Origin: Actinopolyspora halophila DSM 43834
Lineage (GTDB): Bacteria; Actinomycetota; Actinomycetes; Mycobacteriales; Pseudonocardiaceae
DNA length: 64,000 nucleotides
Direction of reading: 5' to 3'
NCBI RefSeq assembly: GCF_000371785.1
Contig: NZ_AQUI01000002.1
Location: 3,575,276-3,639,275 of the forward strand
Part shown: positions 8,617-17,002 of the stretch, piece by piece
Numbering within the stretch: position 1 is the first letter of the stretch
Layout: each line of letters opens with the position of its first letter
Translations under genes and position numbers: made by a program
Notes under the pieces: model-generated
What the model saw: only the letters and a program-made list of their open reading frames with translations
Database searches by the model: none
Told to the model about the DNA's origin: nothing

Positions 8617-9348
8617 CTAGCAGTTTCCCGTGGTGGGAAACCGCTCGAGGACGTGCCAGGTGTAGTGGTGATCGGCGCGGGTGAGTTCGACCAGGCGCAG
8701 CTCAGTGATGGTGATCTCGACAGGAGGCAGTGCCCGTGCCCGGCGCACAGAGCGAATGATCTCCTTCGGTGACTGCACCCGATTGCTGTAGGCAATACCC
8801 ACATGGGGTCGGTACATCCGCAGCGGGTCGATGTCGGCATGGCCCGAGGCCGTCGACACCGCGCGATACACCCCAAGCAGTGGAGACCACGGAGCGACGC
8901 TGAACCGCACAGCTCCCGAAGAACCGGCCAACGGGATCAGTTGCAGACGAAACGGCTCGATCCCACGGCAGTGTTCCCCCACGGCCCTGGCCGCGGCCCG
9001 CAACGTCGGCACGGGCACCTCATCGACATAGCCCAGACGGCGCACGGTCAGGTGCAGACTCTCCGGCGGAACCAGATCGAGCCCCTCCGCGGGCAGCAGC
9101 TGCTGACAACGCCGGCTCAACGCGCGGGCCGGTTCGTGCTCGTCCAGGGTGATCATCCAGTGATAGGAACGCCGGTGTGGACGGTCCCAGTGGCACAGCA
9201 TCCGCTCGACTCGCTCGAACGCGGCCTGATCGTGGACCGCGATACCAATCGGATCCTCGTGATCAACCGGTGGATCGGCCGGGAACATCGAACTGTACGA
9301 ACTACCCACACCGACCAGCCTGACCCGCACCCGCTGCTCATCCGTCAC
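8617..9348 (-). CDS. 2H phosphoesterase superfamily protein (2'-5' RNA ligase/LigT-like)
   Basis: 243 residues. Two His motifs of the 2H fold are visible: SLHLTVRRLG near residue 98 and YRPHVGIAYS near 188; the second lacks the usual Thr/Ser two residues after His. Members hydrolyse or ligate 2'-5' or cyclic phosphate bonds in RNA and nucleotides. The start is uncertain; the fold proper begins near RRSYHWMITLDEH (residue 59). It lies downstream of the RapZ-C-like gene in the same orientation with 94 nt between, suggesting a shared RNA- or nucleotide-related task. Confidence 0.78.
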   Translation of the reverse strand: MTDEQRVRVRLVGVGSSYSSMFPADPPVDHEDPIGIAVHDQAAFERVERMLCHWDRPHRRSYHWMITLDEHEPARALSRRCQQLLPAEGLDLVPPESLHLTVRRLGYVDEVPVPTLRAAARAVGEHCRGIEPFRLQLIPLAGSSGAVRFSVAPWSPLLGVYRAVSTASGHADIDPLRMYRPHVGIAYSNRVQSPKEIIRSVRRARALPPVEITITELRLVELTRADHHYTWHVLERFPTTGNC

Positions 9349-9442
9349 CGGGTTGGTCCCCCAGCGACATCACACACCCGAGGACCTCTCGTTCCGCGGC
9401 CCACAAGTAGCGGTCCGGCAGCGGTTAGTTGCACACCTTCGA

Positions 9443-9835
9443 TCATGGCCCTCCCCGATGGTGGATGTCGCGGTGCTCGGTCATCACCCGGTATCCGGCG
9501 TGGCGCAGCGCGTCCGAGTAGCGTTCGGCGACGGCCACGCTGCGGTCGTGCCCGCCCTGGCATCCGAACGCCATCGTCACCGCGCGACTGTCCCGTTCCC
9601 GCGCGGCGCGGATCAACGGATCGACGACATCGAGCGCGGAGCGGAACCAGCCCTCCACCTCGAGGCGTGTGAACACCCACTCCTGCACCGACTGGTCCCG
9701 GCCGGACAGGTCTTTCAACTCCGCTGTGCGGAACGGGTTCGGCATCCAGCGCACGTCCATCACGAGGTTCGCCACGGGAGGATCGCCGTGGCCGTACCCG
9801 AAGGACACGACGTACAGCACCGGCGGGACGCTCAT
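9443..9835 (-). CDS. RapZ C-terminal domain-like protein (stand-alone)
   Basis: 130 residues from ATG 9835, which overlaps the stop of the preceding gene (ATGA). The sequence contains DVRWMPNPFR and AFGCQGGHDRSVAVAE near residue 90, which correspond to the C-terminal domain of RapZ, the part that binds small RNA and glucosamine-6-phosphate in E. coli. The N-terminal P-loop ATPase domain of RapZ is absent. Such free C-terminal domains occur in actinomycetes with no assigned function. Neighbouring genes point to RNA or nucleotide metabolism. Confidence 0.75.
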   Translation of the reverse strand: MSVPPVLYVVSFGYGHGDPPVANLVMDVRWMPNPFRTAELKDLSGRDQSVQEWVFTRLEVEGWFRSALDVVDPLIRAARERDSRAVTMAFGCQGGHDRSVAVAERYSDALRHAGYRVMTEHRDIHHRGGP

Positions 9836-10176
9836 GCCGCACCTTCCTTCCGCTTCCGTGCCTGCCGCACCAGCTCCGGCAGTCCGGCGAGCTCTGGAAC
9901 TGACCGGAGTTCCACAGCCTCGTGCGGATACCCCAGGCGTGTGGCCGTGTCCCGAACGCGCTCTGCGGTGGTCCCGTTGATCAGCAACGCGCATGTGCCG
10001 TTGTCGTGCACGACTTCGAGAGTGGTCGTAGCGACCTGGTACAGCGTGCGTGGCGGGTCTTCCCAGCTCCGGAATCCGTTGACGGCTCGCACCGAGCGAT
10101 ACACCGCCTCAGGATCGACGTCCCTGATGACGGCGCGCCAGCGGTGCGGCTCATTGCCCTGCTGTTGCTGGCTCAT
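9832..10176 (-). CDS. Hypothetical protein coupled to RapZ-C-like gene
   Basis: 114 residues from ATG 10176, with AAGGAG placed 9 nt upstream; an upstream in-frame ATG lacks such a site. The protein starts with a Gln-rich stretch, contains a plausible alpha/beta core (TTLEVVHDNGTCALLING) and ends in a basic tail (RQARKRKEG). I recognise no family. The 4 nt overlap with the downstream RapZ-C-like gene implies a joint function. Confidence 0.6.
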   Translation of the reverse strand: MSQQQQGNEPHRWRAVIRDVDPEAVYRSVRAVNGFRSWEDPPRTLYQVATTTLEVVHDNGTCALLINGTTAERVRDTATRLGYPHEAVELRSVPELAGLPELVRQARKRKEGAA

Positions 10177-10543
10177 GATGTCGGCTCCTTGTCGATGGTT
10201 GATGTCAGGTGGACAGTCCAGAGTTGATGGTTGGTGTGTGCTCATCGGGGGTATGTTTCCGACGCTGGCCACGCCGTGCTCGGCCGCACTACTCATGCCC
10301 GGATTGATCAGGAGGAGTCCAGCGGCGCAGCTTGTTCAACAACGCGCCGAGATCACCGGGGGCCGCAGATCGAACCGTCGTGGCCGCGCGTCCGGGAACC
10401 CCACGGAAACGGTGCTCGGTTCGTGAGCTCGGCGCTATGGCCTCCGCCGGCATCGCTGAACCGCGCCGGTGCGCCGACGCCCTGTGCCCGTTTGCCTCGC
10501 ACAGCTCATACCGGCCTGCGGCGACGGCGAGACGTGTCCCGAG
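10177..10543. other. Intergenic stretch, no gene seen
   Basis: About 370 bp upstream of the hypothetical/RapZ-C/2H operon. Open frames here look random and none has a ribosome site. It probably holds the promoter of the leftward operon near 10190-10260, but I see no clear operator or RNA structure. Confidence 0.4.
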
Positions 10544-10813
10544 TCAGGCTGTCGGAGCGATGTCGACGGCCTCGGCGCGGGCACGTTGGCACAACGAGCA
10601 CACCTGCCGCGGTGGCTCCCTGTCGCGGGGTGGTGTGCGCAGGTGCGCGGTGCCGCACAGCGACAGCAGCACCACCTCCCGCCACATCGGGGAGGTAATC
10701 GTTCCGGGCATGGTCACCGGTATCCCGTCGCGGATGCGGGGATAGTGCGCTCCCCGGCCGGTTCGTGACGGACAGGCGGTCTCGGCGGTGAGTTCGTCGA
10801 GTGGCATGGACAT
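10544..10813 (-). CDS. Small Cys-pair protein, putative zinc ribbon
   Basis: 89 residues from ATG 10813 (GGAG 8 nt upstream). The C-terminal half carries two spaced Cys sites, SLCGTAHLRT and QVCSLCQRARAE, a pattern seen in small actinomycete proteins that lie near XRE/DUF397 genes; the 78-residue protein at 19.9 kb has a comparable LCG ... CDEC arrangement. Zinc binding is likely but unproven, and function is unknown. Confidence 0.55.
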   Translation of the reverse strand: MSMPLDELTAETACPSRTGRGAHYPRIRDGIPVTMPGTITSPMWREVVLLSLCGTAHLRTPPRDREPPRQVCSLCQRARAEAVDIAPTA

Positions 10814-10917
10814 GGGCGAGCTCCATCGAGAAATCACGGACGGGCCGGCTGCCGCCCGCACCGTCCCGGTCGGGGGGCGAGAGCGAGCACGAGCGGCAGC
10901 CGACCTCTCCCCGGCAC

Positions 10918-11253
10918 CTACAGGGGTGAACTGCCGGGGTCCACCCACCGTCGGCGACGGACCCCGTTGTCCGTCGTCGACGGCAGGAACCTGTGGGGAC
11001 GGGCGCGCCTCGTCGAATCCGTGAGACACGTTCGGCGGTGCGGGCCTGTTCGGTCCCGTCGGCCCTCGAACCACAGCCCGAGGCCGATCGCGACACCGAA
11101 CAGCACGAACCCCGCCAACCTCGTCCTGACTGCCCCCAGGACAAGGCCGACCATGCTCACTTCGAGGTGACCGCGTGGCCGGGCGGACGACGCGGCAGGG
11201 CCGGTCCACAGCAGCGCTGCTGTGGGCCCGATGAGCGTGGCGCGGGGGTTCAC
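10918..11253 (-). CDS. Small predicted membrane protein
   Basis: 111 residues from GTG 11253 (AAAGG 7 nt upstream). One strongly hydrophobic segment (LAGFVLFGVAIGLGLWF) around residues 45-62 is followed by a basic, Arg-rich tail. No family is recognised. It is transcribed divergently from the XRE regulator at 11398 and followed by the small Cys-pair gene. Codon use is consistent with a gene, but the product is simple, so confidence is moderate. Confidence 0.45.
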   Translation of the reverse strand: MNPRATLIGPTAALLWTGPAASSARPRGHLEVSMVGLVLGAVRTRLAGFVLFGVAIGLGLWFEGRRDRTGPHRRTCLTDSTRRARPHRFLPSTTDNGVRRRRWVDPGSSPL

Positions 11254-11311
11254 GGAGCAACCTTTCATCGCATGTGCGATTTGCTTTGTCGCTTGCCGCT
11301 GAGCGTATCTC

Positions 11312-11321
11312 CGAAAGTGCG
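11312..11321. promoter_or_regulatory. CGAAAGTGCG half-site upstream of XRE regulator
   Basis: CGAAAGTGCG at 11312-11321 lies about 80 bp before the XRE gene start. The identical 10-mer forms the left arm of the inverted repeat at 12618-12653 in front of the lanthipeptide precursor. The XRE protein encoded between the two is the natural candidate to bind both. Confidence 0.45.
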
Positions 11322-11397
11322 AAACGACAATGCGATGAACGCGAGAACTTTGAATCCGACGTGCTCCCGGCGCACACGGGAGTGGGAGGATCACCCC

Positions 11398-12294
11398 ATG
11401 CCAACCCCGACAGTGCGACGGCTCCAGCTGGGCAACGAGCTGCGACACCTGCGCGATCGAGCCGGGCTGGAACTGACCGATGCCGCCGAGGTGATCGAAC
11501 GGAGCTGGAGTGTCGTCTCCAAGCTGGAACGTGGCCTGACCGGCATCCGGCAGAAACCTCTGCGGGAACTGGTCACCTACTACCGCGACCACATCGGCAC
11601 CCGCGACGACGGGACACCCCGCGACGGTGGTGAGCCGATCGATCCGGAACAGTTCTGCGAGCTCAACAAAGGTTCGGAGAACCGCGGCCGATGGCGCGGG
11701 TACCGAGCCACGCATCCACAGCACTTCCGGATCGCGGTCGACCTGGAAGCCGATGCGCAGGTAATCAACATCTACCAGACGGAAGTTGTCCACGGGCTGT
11801 TTCAGACCGAGGAGTACATGCGGGCGATGTTCGAAAACGTCCGCTACGGCGACGAGGAAACCGAGCAGCGCATCAAAGCCAGGCTGGAGCGGCAGCACGT
11901 CCTCGACAAGGAGGACGCTCCGGAGATCACGGCGGTGTTGTCCGAGTCCGCGATCCGACGCGTTTACGGCGACTCAGCGATCATGCACCGGCAGCTGCGG
12001 CATCTCGCCGAGCTCGCCGAACTGCCGATGGTGCATCTGCACATCCTGCCGTTCACCGCGATCCCGGCGATGGCCAGCTCGTTTCCGTTCGTGCACTTTC
12101 GCGTACCGTCAGCGAGCACGAACGCTCCACCCCTGGAGTTCGTCTATATCGAGCAGTACAACAACGGGGACTACCTCGATGGGGTCAACGACGTGGCCAC
12201 CTACAGTGGGTTGTGGAACGGGCTGCTGGGAGCAGCCCTCGACCCGGTGGAGTCGAAAGACTTCCTGCTCCGGGTCGCCACCGAATTCGCATGA
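11398..12294 (+). CDS. XRE-family regulator with DUF5753-type C-terminal domain
   Basis: 298 residues. Residues 5-65 form the helix-turn-helix (LGNELRHLRDRAGLELTDAA, WSVVSKLERG). The remainder is the DUF5753 region typical of actinomycete XRE proteins paired with DUF397 products, including IYQTEVVHGLFQTEEYMRA and LHILPFT. Start ATG 11398 is chosen from the domain start. A DUF397 gene follows after 28 nt. Its place directly before the lanthipeptide genes, with a shared motif on both sides, suggests control of that locus. Confidence 0.9.
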   Translation: MPTPTVRRLQLGNELRHLRDRAGLELTDAAEVIERSWSVVSKLERGLTGIRQKPLRELVTYYRDHIGTRDDGTPRDGGEPIDPEQFCELNKGSENRGRWRGYRATHPQHFRIAVDLEADAQVINIYQTEVVHGLFQTEEYMRAMFENVRYGDEETEQRIKARLERQHVLDKEDAPEITAVLSESAIRRVYGDSAIMHRQLRHLAELAELPMVHLHILPFTAIPAMASSFPFVHFRVPSASTNAPPLEFVYIEQYNNGDYLDGVNDVATYSGLWNGLLGAALDPVESKDFLLRVATEFA

Positions 12295-12322
12295 TCCACA
12301 CCCGAAGGAGCGGCAAGCCACC

Positions 12323-12523
12323 ATGATCTCGATGGACAACATCACAGGCTGGCACAAGTCCAGCTTCAGTGAGCCCAACGGAAGCTGCGTCGAGGTCGGC
12401 TACGCGCCAGGACACGTCGCCGTCCGGGACACCAAGGACCGCTCGAAGGGCGCGCATGTCTTCACAGCCGACGCATGGACCTCCTTCCTCTCCAACGTCA
12501 GGGACGGCAAGTTCGAACTCTGA
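12323..12523 (+). CDS. DUF397 domain protein
   Basis: 66 residues with the DUF397 signature WHKSSFSEPNGSCVEVGY and VAVRDTKDRSKGAHVFT. Such proteins partner XRE/DUF5753 regulators in actinomycetes, probably as antagonists or co-regulators. GAAGGAG at 12303-12309 serves ATG 12323, though an in-frame ATG at 12332 is also possible. It ends just before a strong terminator. Confidence 0.92.
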   Translation: MISMDNITGWHKSSFSEPNGSCVEVGYAPGHVAVRDTKDRSKGAHVFTADAWTSFLSNVRDGKFEL

Positions 12524-12538
12524 ACGCGTAAGCACCAG

Positions 12539-12573
12539 ACGCCCTCGGTGACTCTGCCCGTCACCGAGGGCGT
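12539..12573 (+). terminator. Intrinsic-type hairpin after XRE-DUF397 pair
   Basis: A perfect 14 bp stem: ACGCCCTCGGTGAC (12539-12552) pairs with GTCACCGAGGGCGT (12560-12573) around a 7 nt loop. It isolates the regulator pair from the lanthipeptide operon. The U-tract is weak, as is usual in actinomycetes. Confidence 0.8.
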
Positions 12574-12617
12574 CACTCGTTTGGACGATTGATCACTCTT
12601 TCTTTGGCCGACAACAT

Positions 12618-12653
12618 CGAAAGTGCGCTAAGCATGTTCGTAGCGCACTTTCG
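12618..12653. promoter_or_regulatory. Inverted repeat operator in front of lanthipeptide precursor
   Basis: CGAAAGTGCGCTA (12618-12630) and its exact complement TAGCGCACTTTCG (12641-12653) form 13 bp arms separated by 10 bp, 51 bp before the precursor start. The arms contain CGAAAGTGCG, also present upstream of the XRE gene. It may be a DNA operator; RNA hairpin function cannot be excluded. Confidence 0.6.
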
Positions 12654-12704
12654 TTGAAACCTGAGGGGTTCGCCCCCTCTGTCCCCAGAAGGAAGAGGTT
12701 CCCC

Positions 12705-12860
12705 ATGGCCGCAGCACTCGCGGGCGAGACGGTCGAGGACGTGTTCGAGCTGGATGCGCAGGTCACGACCGAAGAGGTTCCGTTTCGGGAAATGGCCTGC
12801 CAGACCGACGACGGGTGTGGCCACACCTGCGAAAAGTCGGCCTGCACCACGACGGACTGA
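12705..12860 (+). CDS. FxLD-type class I lanthipeptide precursor
   Basis: 51 residues from ATG 12705 behind GAAGGAAGAGG. The leader carries FELD at residues 14-17, the FxLD motif of this actinomycete lanthipeptide family. The core region after about residue 30 holds four Cys (32, 38, 42, 47) and Ser/Thr at 34, 41, 45 and 48-50, enough for up to four thioether rings. Asp35, Asp36 and Asp51 are candidates for the co-encoded isoaspartate-type methyltransferase. The genes for LanB, LanC and the methyltransferase follow in order. Ring pattern and activity are unknown. Confidence 0.9.
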   Translation: MAAALAGETVEDVFELDAQVTTEEVPFREMACQTDDGCGHTCEKSACTTTD

Positions 12861-12872
12861 CCATCCCTGCCC

Positions 12873-12898
12873 GGGGCCGGGCACCGCGTCCCGGCCCC
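12873..12898 (+). terminator. GC hairpin between precursor and LanB gene, probable attenuator
   Basis: GGGGCCGGG (12873-12881) pairs with CCCGGCCCC (12890-12898) around an 8 nt loop, 13 nt after the precursor stop. A partial terminator here would raise precursor mRNA over the enzymes, as is common in lanthipeptide operons. Read-through is required for LanB expression unless a second promoter exists. Confidence 0.6.
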
Positions 12899-12922
12899 GT
12901 CTTCTCGGCCACGGAGGTGGGG

Positions 12923-15871
12923 ATGCCTACCCGCGACTACGCACACCACGGGACGGGGGTGCTGCGCGCCTCCGCGCGCACCGTCGAGCCCGCGTGGTGG
13001 CCCGATCCCGATGACGAGCACGACTGTCGGCAGTGGCTCGCTGAGGTGTGGGGCCTGCCCGGGTTGGCCGCCGCGATTCGCCACGCGAGCCCGATCCTTG
13101 CCGATCGGGTCCACAGCATCCTGGGGAACGACTCCGTGCGGGCCAAGGATGCGCGCCGCGCGGCGCTGTCCGTGACCCGTTATGTGCTGCGCTTCCGCCG
13201 ATCGACTCCGTTCGGCCTGTTCACCGGTGTCGCCCCCGCCCGCGTGGCGCCGGAGAGCCAGAGCCGCTGGGGACAGCACCATCGCCCGGTGATCAGCCCG
13301 GACACGGGGTGGCTGCACCAACTGATCAGGCAGCTTGAAGACTGCCGCGAGCTGTTGGCACTGCTCGATGTGCGGTTCACCGAACTGGCCGAGGCCCGTC
13401 ACGGGCGACTCGTGATCCCCGGTCAGAACACGGTCAGTGTCCGGGACACCGCTGCTGTCCGCACTGTCCGGGAGGAGGCACGCTCCCCGGTTCAGGTCCA
13501 GGTGCTGGCCGACAAGCTCACCCAGGTTTTCCCGCAGGCGGGTGACCCGCTCGGGATGTTGGGCGAGCTGGTTCGGAACGGGTTCCTGATCACCGGTCTG
13601 CGGGCTCCGAGCACGGTGACCGACCCGCTGGGGCACGTGCTCGACCGGCTGCGCCCGCTTCCCACCGAGGCGCTGCCGGTCGCCGGGCTCGTGCGGGAGC
13701 TCCACCACCTCGAGGCCGCCGTCCGGGAGCACAACGACACCCCGAGCGAGCCCGCCCGGATCGAGCTGGCCGAGCGGATGCGGCAGCTGCACCACACCGC
13801 GCGGGAGCCGCTGACGGTCGATCTGCGGCTGAATGCCCGGGTCAGCATCCCGCGATCGGTGGCCCGGGACATGGAGCGCGCCGCTACCGTGCTGGCTCGG
13901 CTGGCTCGGGAAACGACCGGCACCCCCGCGTGGCGCGAGTACGTCGCCGCCTTCATCGAACGGTACGGGACCGGCACACTCGTGCCGCTGCGCGAGCTGC
14001 TGAACCCCGAATCCGGGCTGGGCTTCCCACGCGGCTACCCCGGAAGCACCCCTGACAGCGGACGTCACGTCCTCTCCGAACGGGACACTCTGCTGCTGCG
14101 TCTCGCCTCGCGTGCGACGGCGCGCGGCGACCGCGAGATCGAGCTGGACGAGGACACCGTGGCCGCGTTGGAACAGGCCGGTGGCGGAGCGGCACCGCGG
14201 CCTCCGCACCTCGACCTCGCCGCTCGCGTTCACGCGGCCAGCCGGGAGGAGCTCGACCGCGGTGACTACACCCTGACCGTGGCTCCGGGCCGTGTGGCGG
14301 GCACGTTCACCGCCCGGTTCGCCCCGCTCGTTCCCGAAGCCGGACTGGACCGCGTGTTCGCGACGTGCCCGACGATCGCCGACGGCCCGGTCGCCGCGCA
14401 CCTGTCGTTCCCACCGATCTTCGCGAACGCCGAGAACGTCTCCCGGACACCGCATCATCGACCGGAGACCGTCAGCGTCGGCGAACACAACACCGCCGGC
14501 ATCACCATCGATGACCTGGCGGTGACGGCCACGAACCACCGGATGCACCTGGTCAGCCTCTCGCGCGGGCAAGTCGTCGAGCCGGAGGTTCCGCACGCGC
14601 TGGCGTGGAAGCAGCAACCCCCGGTGGCGCGGTTCCTCGGCGAGCTGGCCCGCGCACACGGACTCGGGTGGATCGGTATCGACTGGGGAGCCGCCGCGAC
14701 GCTGCCGTTCCGCCCCCGGCTGCGGTACGGGCGAACGATCCTGTGCCCGGCCATGTGGCGACTCACCCGGTCCGACCTCGCCGACGAGTGGAGCCAGGCA
14801 CTCGAGCAGTGGCGCCTCACGTGGAAGTGCCCGGACCGGGTGGAACTGCGCGACTTCGACCAACGCCTGCCGCTGGACCTCGACGTGCCCGCGCACCGCG
14901 CGATCCTGTTCCGGCACGTGCGTCAGCACGACGAGGCCGTCCTGCTCGAGACGCCATCACCGGACGAGGACGGCTGGATCGACGGGCACGCCCACAACGT
15001 CGTACTGCCACTGACCTGCCGCCACGCGCCCGACCCCGCACCACCGATCGCCTCAGCACCGCTGCTGTCCCGCGCCCACGGGCACGCGCCGTTCTCCCCC
15101 GACGCGCGATGGCTGTACGCGAAGCTCTACGTGCCGGCCGAGCACACCGACCACCTGCTGGTGGCCGAGCTGCCCACGCTGCTGGACGTGCTCGACGGCC
15201 GCGATCACTGGTTCGTGCGCTTTCCCCGCATCAAAGACGCCGACGAGCCGGACCACCTGCGGCTGCGCATCCGGGTCGACGAGGACGCCGAACAGGTGGC
15301 CACCGCGCTCGGCCAATGGGTCCACCGGCTCCGCACCGACGGAACACTCGCCCGCCTCGCGCTGACCACCTACTTCCCGGAGGCCGGGCGATACCTCACC
15401 ATGCCCGACGCAGAAGCGGTGTTCGTGGCCGACTCCCGGTTCGTGCTCGACGCCCTGACCCACCTCAACGCGGACCGGACCGTGATCACCGCTCTGTCCC
15501 TGTTCGACGTGGCAGCCGCGTTCCTCGGCGACCGCACGGCAGCGGACGACTGGCTCCACCACACCGCTCCGTCGGCCCCTCCGGACCGCACGCTGCTCAC
15601 CCGGGTCACCCAGCTCGTACGCGGCAACGGGCTGGCCGACCTTCCCGGATGGCCCGCGGTGTCCGGCGCCCACCACGCACGCGCCGACGCGCTGGCCACC
15701 TACCGAACGGCACTTCCGGACGGAGCCGCCCTCGGAGGGGTGCTGCACCCGTTGTTGCACATGCACCACAACCGCCTGGTGGGAGCGGACCGCCCCAACG
15801 AAGCCGTGTGCCTGCGGCTGGCGCGCCAGGCCGCCGCGACCTGGCGCGCGTGCCGGAGGGACGAGCCGTGA
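12923..15871 (+). CDS. Full-length class I lanthipeptide dehydratase (LanB)
   Basis: 982 residues from ATG 12923, with GGAGGTGG directly upstream. The large N-terminal glutamylation domain (RFRRSTPFGLFTGVAPARV near residue 95) is followed by the C-terminal elimination domain, also called thiopeptide-type bacteriocin domain (RWLYAKLYVPAEHTDHLL; RFPRIKDADEPDHLRLRI near 770). The enzyme uses glutamyl-tRNA to activate Ser/Thr of the precursor core and eliminates glutamate to give dehydro residues. Its length is that of fused LanB proteins. Its stop overlaps the LanC start (GTGA). Confidence 0.93.
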   Translation: MPTRDYAHHGTGVLRASARTVEPAWWPDPDDEHDCRQWLAEVWGLPGLAAAIRHASPILADRVHSILGNDSVRAKDARRAALSVTRYVLRFRRSTPFGLFTGVAPARVAPESQSRWGQHHRPVISPDTGWLHQLIRQLEDCRELLALLDVRFTELAEARHGRLVIPGQNTVSVRDTAAVRTVREEARSPVQVQVLADKLTQVFPQAGDPLGMLGELVRNGFLITGLRAPSTVTDPLGHVLDRLRPLPTEALPVAGLVRELHHLEAAVREHNDTPSEPARIELAERMRQLHHTAREPLTVDLRLNARVSIPRSVARDMERAATVLARLARETTGTPAWREYVAAFIERYGTGTLVPLRELLNPESGLGFPRGYPGSTPDSGRHVLSERDTLLLRLASRATARGDREIELDEDTVAALEQAGGGAAPRPPHLDLAARVHAASREELDRGDYTLTVAPGRVAGTFTARFAPLVPEAGLDRVFATCPTIADGPVAAHLSFPPIFANAENVSRTPHHRPETVSVGEHNTAGITIDDLAVTATNHRMHLVSLSRGQVVEPEVPHALAWKQQPPVARFLGELARAHGLGWIGIDWGAAATLPFRPRLRYGRTILCPAMWRLTRSDLADEWSQALEQWRLTWKCPDRVELRDFDQRLPLDLDVPAHRAILFRHVRQHDEAVLLETPSPDEDGWIDGHAHNVVLPLTCRHAPDPAPPIASAPLLSRAHGHAPFSPDARWLYAKLYVPAEHTDHLLVAELPTLLDVLDGRDHWFVRFPRIKDADEPDHLRLRIRVDEDAEQVATALGQWVHRLRTDGTLARLALTTYFPEAGRYLTMPDAEAVFVADSRFVLDALTHLNADRTVITALSLFDVAAAFLGDRTAADDWLHHTAPSAPPDRTLLTRVTQLVRGNGLADLPGWPAVSGAHHARADALATYRTALPDGAALGGVLHPLLHMHHNRLVGADRPNEAVCLRLARQAAATWRACRRDEP

Positions 15872-16974
15872 ACGAACAGGAGCGGCGAGCACAGTCCCTC
15901 GCGGACGGACCGGCCGGGACCGTGCTGCTGGAACGGGAACGGGGCACGTGCTGCCCGGACGGAATTCGGACGATGCTCTCCACCCCGGTGAGGGCACACC
16001 CGGAGCAGGCGACCCTGTTCGAGGGCGCTCCGGCAGTGGCGTTCGCGCTGGCCGCGAACGGGCCGTCCCGCGCCCTGACCACATTGGACGGGCACATCGA
16101 GACGATCACCCGATCCCGCCTCGACGCGGCCCACTGTCGTATCGACCACGGCGAGCTGCCCGACAAGGGCGAGTACGACCTGATGGCCGGACTCACCGGA
16201 CTCGGGACGTACCTCCTGCGTCGCCACGGCCCTGGCCCGCTCCTGCGGGACGTGCTGACCTATCTCGTACGACTCACCGAACCCCGCCCGGACGGTCTTC
16301 CCGGCTGGTGGGCCGCGCACGGCCCGACAGGCGCTGAGCGCGGCTGGGACGGCGGGCACGGCAACCTCGGGATCTCCCACGGAATCGCGGGACCGCTCGC
16401 TCTGCTCGCCCAAACCGCCCGAGCAGGCATCCACGTCGCCGGGCAGTCCCACGCCCTGTCCCGCATCCTCACCTGGCTCGACCAGTGGCGCCACGACACC
16501 GAGAGCGGCACGTGGTGGCCCGGAGTCCTCTCCCGAGCAGAGCACGACGACGGACAGGCGCAGCGACAGGCCCCGCCGCGTCCCTCATGGTGCTACGGCA
16601 CCCCGGGAATCGCTCGCGCGCAGCACCTCGCCGGGCTCGCGCTCGGCGACACCGAGCGGCAGCATCGCACCGAGAACACCCTCGCCGGGTGTCTCGCCGA
16701 CAACGGGCAGCTCGCCCAGTTCACAGACGTCTCCCTCTGCCACGGGTGGGCGGGGCTGCTGCACACCACCTGGCGCATGAGCCAGCACGCCCCGCGGCTC
16801 CGCGCGCACCTGCCGATGCTGATCGAACGACTCACGAACCGGCTGGACGAGCACTACTCACCGGGAGCGGGCCTGCTCACCGGAGAAGCAGGAGCCCGGC
16901 TGGCGCTGCACACCGCCACCACCGATCAGGTCCCCGTCACGCGGTGGGATGCCTGCCTGCTGCTGGACGGTTGA
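15868..16974 (+). CDS. Lanthionine synthetase C-family cyclase (LanC)
   Basis: 368 residues starting at GTG 15868 inside the LanB stop, with GGAGGG upstream. The zinc ligands of LanC are visible: Cys242 in WCYGTPG and Cys291-His292 in LCHGWAG. The glycine-rich HGNLGISHGIAG of the alpha-toroid is also present. It adds Cys thiols to dehydro residues made by LanB to close the lanthionine rings. The N-terminus contains an additional CC pair at residues 28-29 that is not part of the known active site. Confidence 0.93.
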   Translation: MNEQERRAQSLADGPAGTVLLERERGTCCPDGIRTMLSTPVRAHPEQATLFEGAPAVAFALAANGPSRALTTLDGHIETITRSRLDAAHCRIDHGELPDKGEYDLMAGLTGLGTYLLRRHGPGPLLRDVLTYLVRLTEPRPDGLPGWWAAHGPTGAERGWDGGHGNLGISHGIAGPLALLAQTARAGIHVAGQSHALSRILTWLDQWRHDTESGTWWPGVLSRAEHDDGQAQRQAPPRPSWCYGTPGIARAQHLAGLALGDTERQHRTENTLAGCLADNGQLAQFTDVSLCHGWAGLLHTTWRMSQHAPRLRAHLPMLIERLTNRLDEHYSPGAGLLTGEAGARLALHTATTDQVPVTRWDACLLLDG

Positions 16975-17002
16975 CACGACGAAGAAGCAAGGAAGGGACA
17001 CG

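Noticed and set aside
8623-8641. GTTTCCC-GTGGT-GGGAAAC hairpin near the CRISPR end
   Set aside because: It lies inside the 3' end of the 2H phosphoesterase coding region; resemblance to the repeat start GTTTCCCC is only seven bases and probably chance.
12593-14929. Long antisense open frame opposite the LanB gene
   Set aside because: It is the complement of a clear LanB dehydratase; high G+C leaves the opposite strand free of stops. Composition is random and it has no family match.
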